Assembly (NCBI RefSeq): GCF_900182695.1
Contig: NZ_FXTK01000003.1
Location: 186,001-250,000, forward strand
Source: Paracoccus laeviglucosivorans
Lineage (GTDB): Bacteria > Pseudomonadota > Alphaproteobacteria > Rhodobacterales > Rhodobacteraceae
Length of the DNA: 64,000 nt
Direction of reading: 5' to 3'
The notes under the pieces are model-generated. The model ran no database searches. It was given only the letters and a program-made list of their open reading frames with translations, and was not told where the DNA came from. Numbering within the stretch: position 1 is the first letter of the stretch; each line of letters begins with the position of its first letter. Of this stretch, positions 19,006-27,559 are shown piece after piece. The position numbers and the translations under genes were made by a program.

Positions 19006-19914
19006 ATGCAGGACGAAGCCCCGAAAAGCTGGCTTGAGGCAGAACTTGAAGACACGCTCGACGAAGATATTGAGATCGAGCTTGAAGATTCCATTCTGTC
19101 GCAGGAAATCGCCCGCATCTACCGCGACGCGCATCCCAACCAGATGCAGCGCAAGGAATATCTTGGCGAACTTCTGCGCCTGCAATCCGAACTGATCAAG
19201 CTGCAGGATTGGGTCAGCTATCACAAGGAACGGGTCGTCGTTATCTTCGAAGGTCGCGACAGTGCCGGGAAAGGTGGCGCGATCAAGCGCATCACCCAGC
19301 GCCTGAACCCGCGCGTCTGCCGCGTCGTGGCGTTGCCCGCGCCGTCGGATCGCGAAAAGACCCAATGGTATTTCCAGCGTTATGTGCCGCACCTGCCCGC
19401 GGGTGGTGAAATCGTCCTGCTGGACCGCAGCTGGTATAACCGCGCCGGCGTCGAGCGTGTGATGGGCTTTGCGACCGAACCGCAGGTCGAACAGTTCTTT
19501 AACGATGTCCCGGAATTCGAGCGTATGCTGGTGCGTTCGGGCATCCGCGTGATCAAATACTGGTTCTCGATCACCGACGAAGAACAGCAGATGCGCTTCC
19601 TGATGCGTATTCACGACCCGATGAAGCAGTGGAAACTGTCGCCGATGGACCTGCAGTCGCGCGTCCGCTGGGAAGACTATACCAAGGCCAAAGAGGAGAT
19701 GCTGGAGCGCACCAACATCCCGGAAGCGCCGTGGTATATCGTTCCGGGCAATGACAAGAAACGCGCGCGCCTGAATTGCATCAGCCATCTGCTGAGCCTG
19801 ATCCCCTATGAACCCGTTCCGCATGATGAAATCACGCTGCCGGATCGTGTGTTCAACCCCGACTATGAACGCGACATCCTGCCGCCGGAACTTTACGTCC
19901 CGCAGCGTTACTGA
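19006..19914 (+). CDS. ppk2: Polyphosphate kinase 2
   Basis: P-loop kinase of 302 residues that transfers phosphate between polyphosphate and nucleotides. Walker A is GRDSAGKGGAIKRI, Walker B lies in VLLDRSWYNRAGVERVMGF, with the lid arginines between. The single-domain length and these motifs fit class I PPK2 (NDP-using). Start ATG 19006 is chosen because AGGAG is six bases upstream; ATGs at 18991 and 19000 are in frame. The first 35 residues are strongly acidic. An imperfect GC hairpin lies downstream at 19935. Confidence 0.93.
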   Translation: MQDEAPKSWLEAELEDTLDEDIEIELEDSILSQEIARIYRDAHPNQMQRKEYLGELLRLQSELIKLQDWVSYHKERVVVIFEGRDSAGKGGAIKRITQRLNPRVCRVVALPAPSDREKTQWYFQRYVPHLPAGGEIVLLDRSWYNRAGVERVMGFATEPQVEQFFNDVPEFERMLVRSGIRVIKYWFSITDEEQQMRFLMRIHDPMKQWKLSPMDLQSRVRWEDYTKAKEEMLERTNIPEAPWYIVPGNDKKRARLNCISHLLSLIPYEPVPHDEITLPDRVFNPDYERDILPPELYVPQRY

Positions 19915-19934
19915 TCGCACCGATCTTGCTTCGT

Positions 19935-19962
19935 CCCCGGTCAGGCTTGCGCCCGGCCGGGG
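19935..19962 (+). terminator. Possible terminator after ppk2
   Basis: CCCCGG...CCGGGG with a GC-rich interior (imperfect stem of about eight pairs) followed by ATTTGT, 20 bp after the ppk2 stop. Confidence 0.45.
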
Positions 19963-20010
19963 ATTTGTCATGACTGGGTTCCTGATATTTGCCAACGGAA
20001 AGGCCCGTCC

Positions 20011-20313
20011 ATGCCCAAAGCCTATTGGATCGCCCATGTCTCGGTCGATGATCCCGCCGCATATGAGGCTTATCGCAGCGCCAATGCTGCGGCGTTTCAG
20101 AAATACGGCGCGCGCTTTCTGGTGCGGGCTGGCGCGCAGGATCAGCGCGAAGGCGCGCTGCGTCCGCGAAGCGTCGTTCTGGAATTCACCGATCTTGCGA
20201 CGGCCCGCGCCTGCTATGAAAGCCCGGAATATCAGACGGCCCTGAAACTGCGTCAGCCCTGTTCGACGGCGGACCTGATCATCGTCGAAGGATATGACGA
20301 CCAAGGCATGTGA
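20011..20313 (+). CDS. DUF1330 domain protein
   Basis: 100-residue alpha/beta-barrel-type protein of the DUF1330 family: AYWIAHVSVDDPAAYEAYR at the start, FLVRAGAQD, and VVLEFTDLATARACYESPEY with the C-terminal half-repeat. Homologues form ferredoxin-like dimers and are common next to small-molecule enzymes; no activity is established. It is a free-standing gene between ppk2 and a TerB-like gene. Confidence 0.85.
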   Translation: MPKAYWIAHVSVDDPAAYEAYRSANAAAFQKYGARFLVRAGAQDQREGALRPRSVVLEFTDLATARACYESPEYQTALKLRQPCSTADLIIVEGYDDQGM

Positions 20314-20386
20314 CGAATGCGTTATGTTTCGGGTGAACAACGCTTATTCGCTTCTGTCGGGGGCCGACTTGCCCTAGGATAAGGGT

Positions 20387-20848
20387 ATGTTTCGCAATCT
20401 GCTCAGCCGCCTTTTCACCGACACGCCAAATACGGCAACGCTTTCCGCGCAGGATAGCGAAGTGGCCATCGCGGCCTTGCTTGTGCGGATCGCGCGGGCC
20501 GATGACCGCTATTCGGAAACCGAAAAGCGGCGGATCGAAGCCGTGCTGGCGCGTCGCCGTGGCCTGAACGCCGATGAGGCCGCCGAACGCCGCGCCGCAG
20601 CCGAGATGATCGAGGCCGAGGCCCCCGATACCGTGCGCTTTACCCGCACCATCAAGGATCGCGTAGATCTGGACGACCGCCAGAACGTCATCGCCGCCAT
20701 GTGGGAAATCGCGCTGGCCGATGGCAGGCGCAGCGCGGAAGAAGACAGCATGGTGCGCCTTGTTGCCGGACTTCTGGGCGTGAACGATCGCGATTCGGCC
20801 TTGGTGCGTCAGCGGGTGCTGGACGATCTGGGCATTACGGGTCATTAG
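20387..20848 (+). CDS. TerB-like tellurite-resistance domain protein
   Basis: 153-residue all-helical cytosolic protein. The TerB fold is recognisable from AALLVRIARADDRYSETEKR (first acidic helix pair) and the mirrored AMWEIALADGRRSAEEDSMV, each with the conserved D/E positions that bind metal in KP-TerB. In isolation, without terZ/terC/terD, these proteins have no assigned role, and tellurite resistance should not be inferred from the name. Confidence 0.8.
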   Translation: MFRNLLSRLFTDTPNTATLSAQDSEVAIAALLVRIARADDRYSETEKRRIEAVLARRRGLNADEAAERRAAAEMIEAEAPDTVRFTRTIKDRVDLDDRQNVIAAMWEIALADGRRSAEEDSMVRLVAGLLGVNDRDSALVRQRVLDDLGITGH

Positions 20849-20926
20849 CAGGCACGTTGCGTCCCTGCCCGGAAAGTCAGGTAGGAAAGCGTTGCAATCC
20901 CGTAGCAAATAAAGCCTGATTAAGGC

Positions 20927-21730
20927 ATGAGCCAAGCTAAGACCAATACCACCACAGCCGCCGACACCCCGGTGATCGAGATCAGAAACCTTCACAAGGC
21001 CTATGCCCAGCTGGAGGTTCTGAAGGGTGTCAGCCTGACCGCTCCGCGGGGGCATGTCATCAGCCTGATCGGCTCCTCGGGTTCGGGGAAATCGACGCTG
21101 CTGCGTTGCTGCAACCTGCTGGAAGACAGCCAGCAAGGCGAAATCCTGTTCGAGGGCGAGCCGGTGCGCTGGCGCGGCGAAGGTCTGGCCCGCGTGCCCG
21201 CCGATCGTGCACAGGTGACGCGGCTCCGCACCAATCTTTCGATGGTGTTTCAGCAGTTCAACCTGTGGTCCCACATGACCGTGCTGCAAAACGTCATGGA
21301 AGCCCCCGTCCATGTGCTGAAACGCGACCCGGCTGCGGTCGAAAAGCGCGCCCGCGAACTGCTGGCAAAAGTCGGAATCGGGGACAAGGCCGACAACTGG
21401 CCCGCCCAGCTTTCCGGCGGTCAGCAGCAGCGCGCCGCCATTGCGCGCGCTTTGTGCATGGAACCCAAGGCGCTGCTGCTGGACGAACCAACCAGCGCAC
21501 TGGACCCCGAGCTGCAAAAAGAGGTCGTGCGCGTCATCAAGGATCTGGCCACGGAACACCGCACCATGCTGCTGGTGACGCATGACATGCGCCTTGCCGC
21601 CGATGTCAGCGATCACGTCGTATTCCTGCATCAAGGCCGGATCGAAGAAGAAGGCCCACCCGCACAGCTTTTCGGCGCCCCGCGATCCGAGCGTCTGCGC
21701 CAATTCCTAAGCGCCACAATGGCCGAATAA
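20927..21730 (+). CDS. Polar amino acid/amine ABC transporter ATP-binding protein
   Basis: ATPase subunit of 267 residues of the HisP/OccP type. Walker A GSSGSGKSTLLRC, Q-loop QQFNLWSHMTV, signature LSGGQQQRAAIARAL, Walker B LLLDEPTSALDP and H-loop LLVTHDM are all intact. It is the first gene of an uptake operon with the binding protein at 21746 and permeases at 22525 and 23400. A short N-terminal extension (about 15 residues, Thr-rich) precedes the ABC fold. Confidence 0.95.
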   Translation: MSQAKTNTTTAADTPVIEIRNLHKAYAQLEVLKGVSLTAPRGHVISLIGSSGSGKSTLLRCCNLLEDSQQGEILFEGEPVRWRGEGLARVPADRAQVTRLRTNLSMVFQQFNLWSHMTVLQNVMEAPVHVLKRDPAAVEKRARELLAKVGIGDKADNWPAQLSGGQQQRAAIARALCMEPKALLLDEPTSALDPELQKEVVRVIKDLATEHRTMLLVTHDMRLAADVSDHVVFLHQGRIEEEGPPAQLFGAPRSERLRQFLSATMAE

Positions 21731-21745
21731 GACCAACAGGAGAGA

Positions 21746-22477
21746 ATGATGAAGAAACTGATGCTTGCCGCCGCGGCGCTGGCGCTGACCACCGGGATGG
21801 GCATGGCGCAGAACGTGCGCCTCGCGACCGAAGGCGCCTACCCTCCCTATAACCTCGTCAACGACAAGGGCGAGGTGGACGGCTTCGAAATCGAGCTGGG
21901 CAACGAACTTTGCAAGCGCGCCGAACTGCAATGCACCTGGGTCAAGAACGACTGGGACAGCATCATCCCGAACCTGAACAGCTCAAACTATGACGCGATC
22001 ATGGCGGGCATGAGCATCACCGAGGAACGCAAGAAGGCCGTGCTGTTCAGCCAGAACTACCTGCCGCCGACGCCTTCGGCCTATGCCGCGCCCGAGGCGG
22101 ATGTGGACGTGACCCAAGGCATCGTCGCAGCCCAGACCAACACCATTCAGGCCGCGCATGTGGCAGAATCGGGCGCGGAACTGCTGGAATTCGCCACGCC
22201 CGACGAAGCTGTCGGCGCCGTCCGTAATGGCGAGGCCGAGGCGGTCTTTGCCGACAAGGACTTTCTTGCGCCGGTCGTGAATGAATCGAATGGCGCGATG
22301 GTCTGGGTGACGGGTCAGGACAACATCCCGCTGGGCGAAGGCATCGGCATGGCGCTGCGCCAATCCGACACCGCGCTGAAAGAGAAATTCGACACGGCCA
22401 TCACCTCGATGAAGGAAGACGGCTCGCTGAATGAACTCATCAAGAAATGGTTCGGCGACGGCGCCGAGTATTTCTAA
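21746..22477 (+). CDS. Periplasmic substrate-binding protein of the ABC transporter
   Basis: 243 residues. A signal peptide (MMKKLMLAAAALALTTGMGMA) precedes a family-3 solute-binding fold: RLATEGAYPPYNLVNDKG, FEIELGNELCKRAELQ and WDSIIPNLNSSNYDAIMAGM. The C-terminal LNELIKKWFGDGAEYF is typical of Lys/Arg/ornithine- or octopine-type binding proteins. The ligand is probably a cationic amino acid, opine or amine, given the downstream gamma-glutamyl ligases; that is inference. AGGAGAG precedes the ATG. It begins 15 bp after the ATPase gene. Confidence 0.92.
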   Translation: MMKKLMLAAAALALTTGMGMAQNVRLATEGAYPPYNLVNDKGEVDGFEIELGNELCKRAELQCTWVKNDWDSIIPNLNSSNYDAIMAGMSITEERKKAVLFSQNYLPPTPSAYAAPEADVDVTQGIVAAQTNTIQAAHVAESGAELLEFATPDEAVGAVRNGEAEAVFADKDFLAPVVNESNGAMVWVTGQDNIPLGEGIGMALRQSDTALKEKFDTAITSMKEDGSLNELIKKWFGDGAEYF

Positions 22478-22485
22478 GAAAACAA

Positions 22486-22511
22486 GCCCCGCCCGTCCTG
22501 TCGGGCGGGGC
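22486..22511 (+). terminator. Intra-operon hairpin between binding protein and permeases
   Basis: Perfect ten-base stem GCCCCGCCCG / CGGGCGGGGC with a six-base loop, 8 bp after the binding-protein stop and 13 bp before the permease start. In such operons these hairpins usually protect the 5' message or partly terminate, giving excess binding protein. Confidence 0.75.
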
Positions 22512-22524
22512 GATTTGGTGACCC

Positions 22525-23403
22525 ATGTTCGCATCCTGCGCCGATCCGAAAACGCTTGAAGGGCTAGCGTGGCTGTTTTGCTACCTCGGCTCGGGCAAGC
22601 ATGTCCTGTTTTACCTGTCCTTTGGGACGGTGCTGCTTTTGCTGGCGATCACCGCACCGGCGGCGCTGCTTTTCGGCTTTGGCGGGGCGATGGCGTCGCG
22701 GTCGCGCATTGCACCCGTTCGCTGGTTCGGCAAGACCTACACCTCGATGGTCAGGGGCGTGCCTGACATCATCTTTTTCCTGTTCGTGCCGATCGCGCTG
22801 GACCAGGGCCTGGAATGGCTGCGCGCGCAAGCGTTCTGCGACCCATCGGTCCCGATCCGGCAGGGCAATGAATTCGTGGTCTGCGCTGCGGCCAAGCTGC
22901 CGCTTTCCACCTCGCCCGAATGGGTACACGAGATTTATGGCGTGGCGCTGGCGGTGATCGCATTCGCCATCGTCTTTGGCGCATTTGCCGCGAATGTGCT
23001 TTACGGCGCGATGAATGCCGTTCCCCGCGCCCAGATCGAAACGGCCGAGGCTTACGGCATGTCGCAGCGTCAGGTGAACCGCCGCATCCTGATCCCGCAA
23101 ATGTGGACATATGCCCTGCCCGGCCTTGCGAACCTGTGGATGATCCTGATCAAGGCAACGCCGCTGCTGTTCGTTCTGGGGGTCGAAGATATCGTCTATT
23201 GGGCGCGCGAATTGGGCAGCGCCAAGACCAGCGCCTATTCCTATCCGCACCCGGATTGGCGGCTTTACTATTTCCTTGGAATTCTAGTGTTCTATCTGCT
23301 GATGACTTGGGGGTCGGAACGTATCTTCGACCGCATCCGCGCCCGGCTTTCTGCGGGTCAGGCCACCATGGCCGGTGAGGCCATGCGAAAGGCCGCGACA
23401 TGA
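22525..23403 (+). CDS. ABC transporter permease (HisQ type)
   Basis: Inner-membrane subunit of 292 residues. The EAA loop reads AEAYGMSQRQVNRRILIPQ, preceded by the HisM/HisQ-type TSMVRGVPDIIFFLFVPIAL. Between the second and third helices is an extended periplasmic loop (about residues 95-135) containing Cys105 and Cys120, which could form a disulfide; most HisQ-like permeases lack this insert. The stop overlaps the next start by ATGA. Confidence 0.92.
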   Translation: MFASCADPKTLEGLAWLFCYLGSGKHVLFYLSFGTVLLLLAITAPAALLFGFGGAMASRSRIAPVRWFGKTYTSMVRGVPDIIFFLFVPIALDQGLEWLRAQAFCDPSVPIRQGNEFVVCAAAKLPLSTSPEWVHEIYGVALAVIAFAIVFGAFAANVLYGAMNAVPRAQIETAEAYGMSQRQVNRRILIPQMWTYALPGLANLWMILIKATPLLFVLGVEDIVYWARELGSAKTSAYSYPHPDWRLYYFLGILVFYLLMTWGSERIFDRIRARLSAGQATMAGEAMRKAAT

Positions 23404-24227
23404 GCCAATGCCTGCAAACGCTGCAAGATTACGGCCTGCGCTCGCTTGGGATCGGGGAACGGTTGCTGCCGCGCACCGGCTTTAGCCTGTGCGAACATTT
23501 CGCGCTGATCGGTTCGGGGCTGATCTGGAACATCTATTTCGGCGCGCTGGCGCTGTTCTTTGGCTTCTTTCTGGCGAATGGGCTGGCACTGGCCAAGATC
23601 AGCGAAAACCCCATCCTGCGCAAACCTGCGGAATGGTTCATCTTTCTGTTTCGTGGCAGCCCGCTGTTCATCCAATTCTTTGTCGCGTATGAGGCGCTGG
23701 TCCAACTGCCCCGCGCCGGCATCGACATCTTCGGCCTGACTGTTGAAACCGGCTGGATCACGCGGGCATGGGCCGGGGCGCTGTTCGTGCTGACGCTGAA
23801 CACTGCCGCCTATTCTGCCGAGATCTTCTACGGCGCGCTGCGCAACCTGCCCAAGGGCGAGCTTGAGGCGGCGGATGCCTATGGCATGACCGGCTGGACC
23901 CGCTATCGGCGCGTGGTCTGGCCCAATGCGATGCGGCTGGCATGGCCCGCCTATACGAATGAGGCGATCTTTCTGTTTCATGCCACGACGCTGGTGTTCT
24001 TTTCCAGCTTTCCGGCATTCCGCCAACAGGGCGACGCGCTGTATTACGCCAGCTTTTTTGCCGACAAGACCTTTAACCCCTTCATCGCCTATCCGATCGT
24101 TGCGGGTTACTTCATCCTTCTGACCCTGTGCCTGATTTCACTGTTTGGGGTCATCAACCGGCGGCTGAACCGCCATTTGCCGGGCGCGGTCAGGCGCATC
24201 CGCTATCGGCCAAATCTTCTCAGGTGA
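23400..24227 (+). CDS. ABC transporter permease (HisM type)
   Basis: Second membrane subunit of 275 residues. The motif LFRGSPLFIQFFVAYEALVQ and the EAA loop ELEAADAYGMTGWTRYRRVV are clear. Translationally coupled to the preceding permease (ATGA at 23400-23403). Three bases separate its stop from the start of the glutamine-synthetase-like gene at 24231, tying transport to gamma-glutamylation. Confidence 0.92.
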   Translation: MSQCLQTLQDYGLRSLGIGERLLPRTGFSLCEHFALIGSGLIWNIYFGALALFFGFFLANGLALAKISENPILRKPAEWFIFLFRGSPLFIQFFVAYEALVQLPRAGIDIFGLTVETGWITRAWAGALFVLTLNTAAYSAEIFYGALRNLPKGELEAADAYGMTGWTRYRRVVWPNAMRLAWPAYTNEAIFLFHATTLVFFSSFPAFRQQGDALYYASFFADKTFNPFIAYPIVAGYFILLTLCLISLFGVINRRLNRHLPGAVRRIRYRPNLLR

Positions 24228-24230
24228 CAA

Positions 24231-25562
24231 ATGGACTGGTTGCGCGAGCATCCCGAAGTCAAAACCATCCGCGTGGCCGCTGCCGATCTGAACGGCATGG
24301 CCCGTGGGAAACGAGTTCCGGCACGTTTCGCCGATAAGATATTGACCGAAGGGACGAAATTCCCCTTCTCGGTGCTGAACATGGACATCTGGGGCGAGGA
24401 TGTCGAAGACAGCCCGCTGGTCTTTCAGTCCGGCGACCCTGATGGGCTGCTGCTGCCCACGGAAAGGGGCTTCATGCCGATGCCTTGGCTGGAAGCTCCG
24501 ACCGGCCTGCTGCCCCTTTGGATGTTCCATCCCGATGGCCGCCCCTATGATGGCGATCCGCGTCAGGCCCTGGCCCGTGTCGTTGAACGCTACAAGGCGG
24601 CGGGCCTGACCCCTGTTGTCGCCACCGAACTGGAGTTTTTCCTGATCGACGACAGCGGCGGCCAGTTGCGCGTGCCACCCAGCCCGCGTTCAGGCAAGCG
24701 CCGCACCGGGGCTGAAACCCTGTCGCTACGGGCGCTGGACGCCTTTGACCGTTTCTTCACCTCGCTTTACGATGCGTGCGAAGCGATGGACATTCCCGCC
24801 GATACCGCGATTTCCGAGGCCGCACCGGGGCAGTTCGAAATCAACCTGATGCACCAGTCGGATCCAATGAAGGCCGCCGATGATTCATGGCTTTTCAAGC
24901 AGTTGGTCAAAGGACTGGCGCGGCAATACGGCTTTGCCGGGTCGTTCATGGCCAAACCCTATGAAGAATGGAACGGCTCGGGGATGCATATGCACTTCTC
25001 GATTCTGGACATGCACGGCAACAACATCTTTGACGATGGCGGCGATCTGGGGACCGACAAGCTGCGCCACGCGGTCGCGGGTTGCCTGAACGCCATGCCC
25101 GGTTCGACCCTGCTGTTTGCACCGCATGAAAACAGCTACGACCGTCTGGTGCCCAACGCCCATGCGCCGACGGGCATCGGCTGGGCTTATGAAAACCGCA
25201 CCTCGGCCATTCGCATCCCGTCATCTGGCCCCAAGGCGCGCCGGATCGAACATCGCGTGGCAGGCGGGGATGTGAACCCCTATTTGACGGTCGCCGCGAT
25301 CCTTGGTGCCGCGCTGAACGGGCTGGAGGACGGCGTTGAGCCGCCCCCGCCGATCCAGGGCAACGCCTATGAACAGGGTCTGGCCCAACTTCCTGCGACA
25401 TGGGGCGAGGCGATCGACACCTTTGCTACCTGCCCGCAGATCAAGCGCATCTTCCCCGCGCATCTGATCGAGAATTTCGTGATGACCAAGCGGCAGGAAC
25501 TGCATTACATGGCCGAATTGTCCGACGAAGAAACTGTCGAACTTTATCTTGATACCGTTTGA
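24231..25562 (+). CDS. Glutamine synthetase family ligase, gamma-glutamyl-amine type (first copy)
   Basis: 443 residues of the GSI-like PuuA group that ligates glutamate to amines such as putrescine. N-terminal beta-grasp domain with VAAADLNGMARGKRVP; catalytic metal-site segments VVATELEFFLID, AAPGQFEINL and GSGMHMHFSILD; and the R-rich ENRTSAIRIPSSGPKARRIE. It lacks the adenylylation loop of GlnA. It follows the permease by three bases, so it belongs to the transport operon. A paralogue lies at 27556. The true substrate could be another amine or amino acid. Confidence 0.9.
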   Translation: MDWLREHPEVKTIRVAAADLNGMARGKRVPARFADKILTEGTKFPFSVLNMDIWGEDVEDSPLVFQSGDPDGLLLPTERGFMPMPWLEAPTGLLPLWMFHPDGRPYDGDPRQALARVVERYKAAGLTPVVATELEFFLIDDSGGQLRVPPSPRSGKRRTGAETLSLRALDAFDRFFTSLYDACEAMDIPADTAISEAAPGQFEINLMHQSDPMKAADDSWLFKQLVKGLARQYGFAGSFMAKPYEEWNGSGMHMHFSILDMHGNNIFDDGGDLGTDKLRHAVAGCLNAMPGSTLLFAPHENSYDRLVPNAHAPTGIGWAYENRTSAIRIPSSGPKARRIEHRVAGGDVNPYLTVAAILGAALNGLEDGVEPPPPIQGNAYEQGLAQLPATWGEAIDTFATCPQIKRIFPAHLIENFVMTKRQELHYMAELSDEETVELYLDTV

Positions 25563-25565
25563 AAA

Positions 25566-25586
25566 GGCGCGGGTTTTCCCCGCGCC
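25566..25586. terminator. Bidirectional terminator
   Basis: Perfect eight-base stem GGCGCGGG / CCCGCGCC with a TTTTC loop, between the converging genes ending at 25562 and 25593. On the minus strand it is followed by TTTTC, which makes a good intrinsic terminator for the aminotransferase gene. Confidence 0.8.
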
Positions 25587-25592
25587 CTAACC

Positions 25593-26720
25593 TTACAGGA
25601 CCGCGTCGAAGGCCGGGATCAGCCGCGCCAGCGTGCCGTCTACGTCTGCCAGCTTGTCTAACCCGAACAGGCCAATGCGGAAGCTGCGAAACCCCTCGCC
25701 TTCGCCGACTTGCAGGGGCACGCCAGCTGCGATCTGATAGCCTTGGGCAAGGAATTTCTTGCCGTTCTGGATGTCGGGGTCGTCGGTATAGCAGACCACC
25801 ACGCCCGGCGCGGCAAACCCATCCGCCGCGACCGAGCGCAAACCGCGCCGTGCCAGTTCCGCGCGGACGGCGTTGCCCAGCTTCCACTGCGCATCGCGCG
25901 CAGCCTCGAACCCCAGCGCCTCGGTTTCCTGCATCGCGGCGTGCAGACCGACAATCGCATCGGTTGGCATGGTCGCATGATAGGCGTGGCCGCCATCCTC
26001 ATACGCCTTCATGATTGCGCGCCACTTCTTCAGATCCAGCGCGAAGCTGTTGGAACTGGTCTCCTCCAGCCGCGCGGCACCCCGCGCCGACAGCATCACC
26101 ATCCCGGCCGAGGGCGAGGCCGACCAACCCTTTTGCGGCGCCGAGATCAGCACATCAACACCCGTTGCCGCCATATCCACCCAGACCGCGCCCGATGCGA
26201 TGCAATCCAGCACCATGATGGCGCCGACCTCATGCGCGGCATCGGCGATCGCGCGGATATAGTCATCGGGCAGGATCATTCCCGCCGCCGTTTCGACATG
26301 CGGCGCAAATACGGCATCGGGGCGGGTTTCGCGGATCTTGGCCACCACTTCCTGCACCGGGGCCGGGGCAAAGGGGGCCAGCGGTTCGTTGCCCGCACGC
26401 TGCGCCATCATCACCGTGGTTTCGCGCGCAAAGCCGCCCGCCTCGAAGATCTGGCTCCAGCGGAAGCTGAAAAACCCGTTGCGCACGATCAGCGCATGGG
26501 CGTCGCGCCCGAACTGGCGGGCCACCGCCTCCATCGCGCAGGTGCCGCCGCCGGGGACCAGCGCCACGGCATCCGCCGCATAGACCTGCCGCAGCTTGGC
26601 CGAGATGTCGCGCATCACGCCCTGATATTTCTGCGACATGTGGTTCAGCGAACGGTCGGTGAACACGACCGAGAACTCTTGCAGGCCATCTGGATCGACA
26701 TCGGGGCGAAGTCCGGGCAT
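25593..26720 (-). CDS. Class V pyridoxal-phosphate aminotransferase
   Basis: 375 residues, fold-type I. Features are LVPGGGTCAMEAVARQFG, MVLDCIASGAVWVDM (PLP-ring Asp) and SAPQKGWSASPSAG with the Schiff-base Lys. It resembles the serine-pyruvate/alanine-glyoxylate group; donors and acceptors are unknown. ATG 26720 (MPGLRPDVD) follows AGGAAAGGAA; the open frame runs on to 26858 without support. It is inserted head-on in the middle of the ligase/transport island, leaving a 140-bp divergent promoter region with the amidotransferase gene at 26861. Confidence 0.88.
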   Translation of the reverse strand: MPGLRPDVDPDGLQEFSVVFTDRSLNHMSQKYQGVMRDISAKLRQVYAADAVALVPGGGTCAMEAVARQFGRDAHALIVRNGFFSFRWSQIFEAGGFARETTVMMAQRAGNEPLAPFAPAPVQEVVAKIRETRPDAVFAPHVETAAGMILPDDYIRAIADAAHEVGAIMVLDCIASGAVWVDMAATGVDVLISAPQKGWSASPSAGMVMLSARGAARLEETSSNSFALDLKKWRAIMKAYEDGGHAYHATMPTDAIVGLHAAMQETEALGFEAARDAQWKLGNAVRAELARRGLRSVAADGFAAPGVVVCYTDDPDIQNGKKFLAQGYQIAAGVPLQVGEGEGFRSFRIGLFGLDKLADVDGTLARLIPAFDAVL

Positions 26721-26860
26721 GGCTGTTCCTTTCCTGCTGCGGATATTTGCGGCCAGCCTAGTGCGGCCCGAAGTCATGGGCCAGCCCCACGAATTGGCTA
26801 GGGCTTGCCCGCCCGCGCATCGGCGATTACCTTGATGCCACACAATCTTTAAGGCCAATC

Positions 26861-27559
26861 ATGCGTATCGGCATTTTGAAATGCGGCCAGTCGCCCGAAA
26901 CCATTCGCGGCGAATTGGGTGACTACGACACCATGTTCCAGCGGATGCTTGCCGGACGTGGCTTTGAATTTACCAGCTATCACGTCGAGGGGATGCAGTT
27001 TCCCGCAAGCGTCCATGACGCCGACGGCTGGCTGCTGACCGGATCGCGCCACGGCGCTTACGAAGACCACGCCTTCATCCCCCCGCTTGAGGCATTCATC
27101 CGCGACGCCTATGCCGCGCATATCCCCATGGTCGGCATCTGTTTCGGCCACCAGATCATCGCGCAGGCGCTTGGCGGCAAGGTCGAGAAATATGCCGGCG
27201 GCTGGTCGGTTGGCGCGCAGGATTACGATTTCGGCGGAGAGCCGGTGACGCTGAATGCTTGGCATCAGGATCAGGTCACACGCCGCCCGACAGGGGCGCA
27301 GATTGCCGCGACCAACGGCTTTTGCGAAAATGCGGCGCTGGTCTATGACGACCGCGCCTTTACCGTGCAGGCCCATCCCGAGTTCGGCGACGACTTTATT
27401 CAGGGTCTGATCGACACACGTGCCAAGGGCGTCGTCCCCGACGATCTGCTGGCCCGCGCCAGCGCCCGGATGGGCGGGCCGCGCCAGTCCAGTGCCATTG
27501 CCGACCGGATCGAACATTTCTTCAAGGCGCCCCGCGCCCACAAGCAAGGTGCCGCATGA
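26861..27559 (+). CDS. Type 1 glutamine amidotransferase-like hydrolase
   Basis: 232 residues of the class I (triad) amidotransferase fold: LLTGSRHGAYED, VGICFGHQIIAQALGG with the nucleophile Cys, and VQAHPEFGDDF with His and Glu of the triad. It resembles free-standing GuaA-amidotransferase-like proteins more than E. coli PuuD. Set between two gamma-glutamyl ligases it is a plausible gamma-glutamyl hydrolase for their products, but this is inferred from context. The stop overlaps the next start by ATGA. Confidence 0.88.
   Translation: MRIGILKCGQSPETIRGELGDYDTMFQRMLAGRGFEFTSYHVEGMQFPASVHDADGWLLTGSRHGAYEDHAFIPPLEAFIRDAYAAHIPMVGICFGHQIIAQALGGKVEKYAGGWSVGAQDYDFGGEPVTLNAWHQDQVTRRPTGAQIAATNGFCENAALVYDDRAFTVQAHPEFGDDFIQGLIDTRAKGVVPDDLLARASARMGGPRQSSAIADRIEHFFKAPRAHKQGAA

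Noticed and set aside
18961..20340. 459-residue open frame antisense to ppk2
   Set aside because: Crosses ppk2, a terminator-like hairpin and DUF1330; no support.
20387..20848. Tellurite resistance operon
   Set aside because: A lone TerB-like domain without other ter genes does not support a resistance function.
20279..21703. 474-residue open frame antisense to the ABC ATPase and TerB genes
   Set aside because: Spans two unrelated real genes on the other strand, with no ribosome site or motif.
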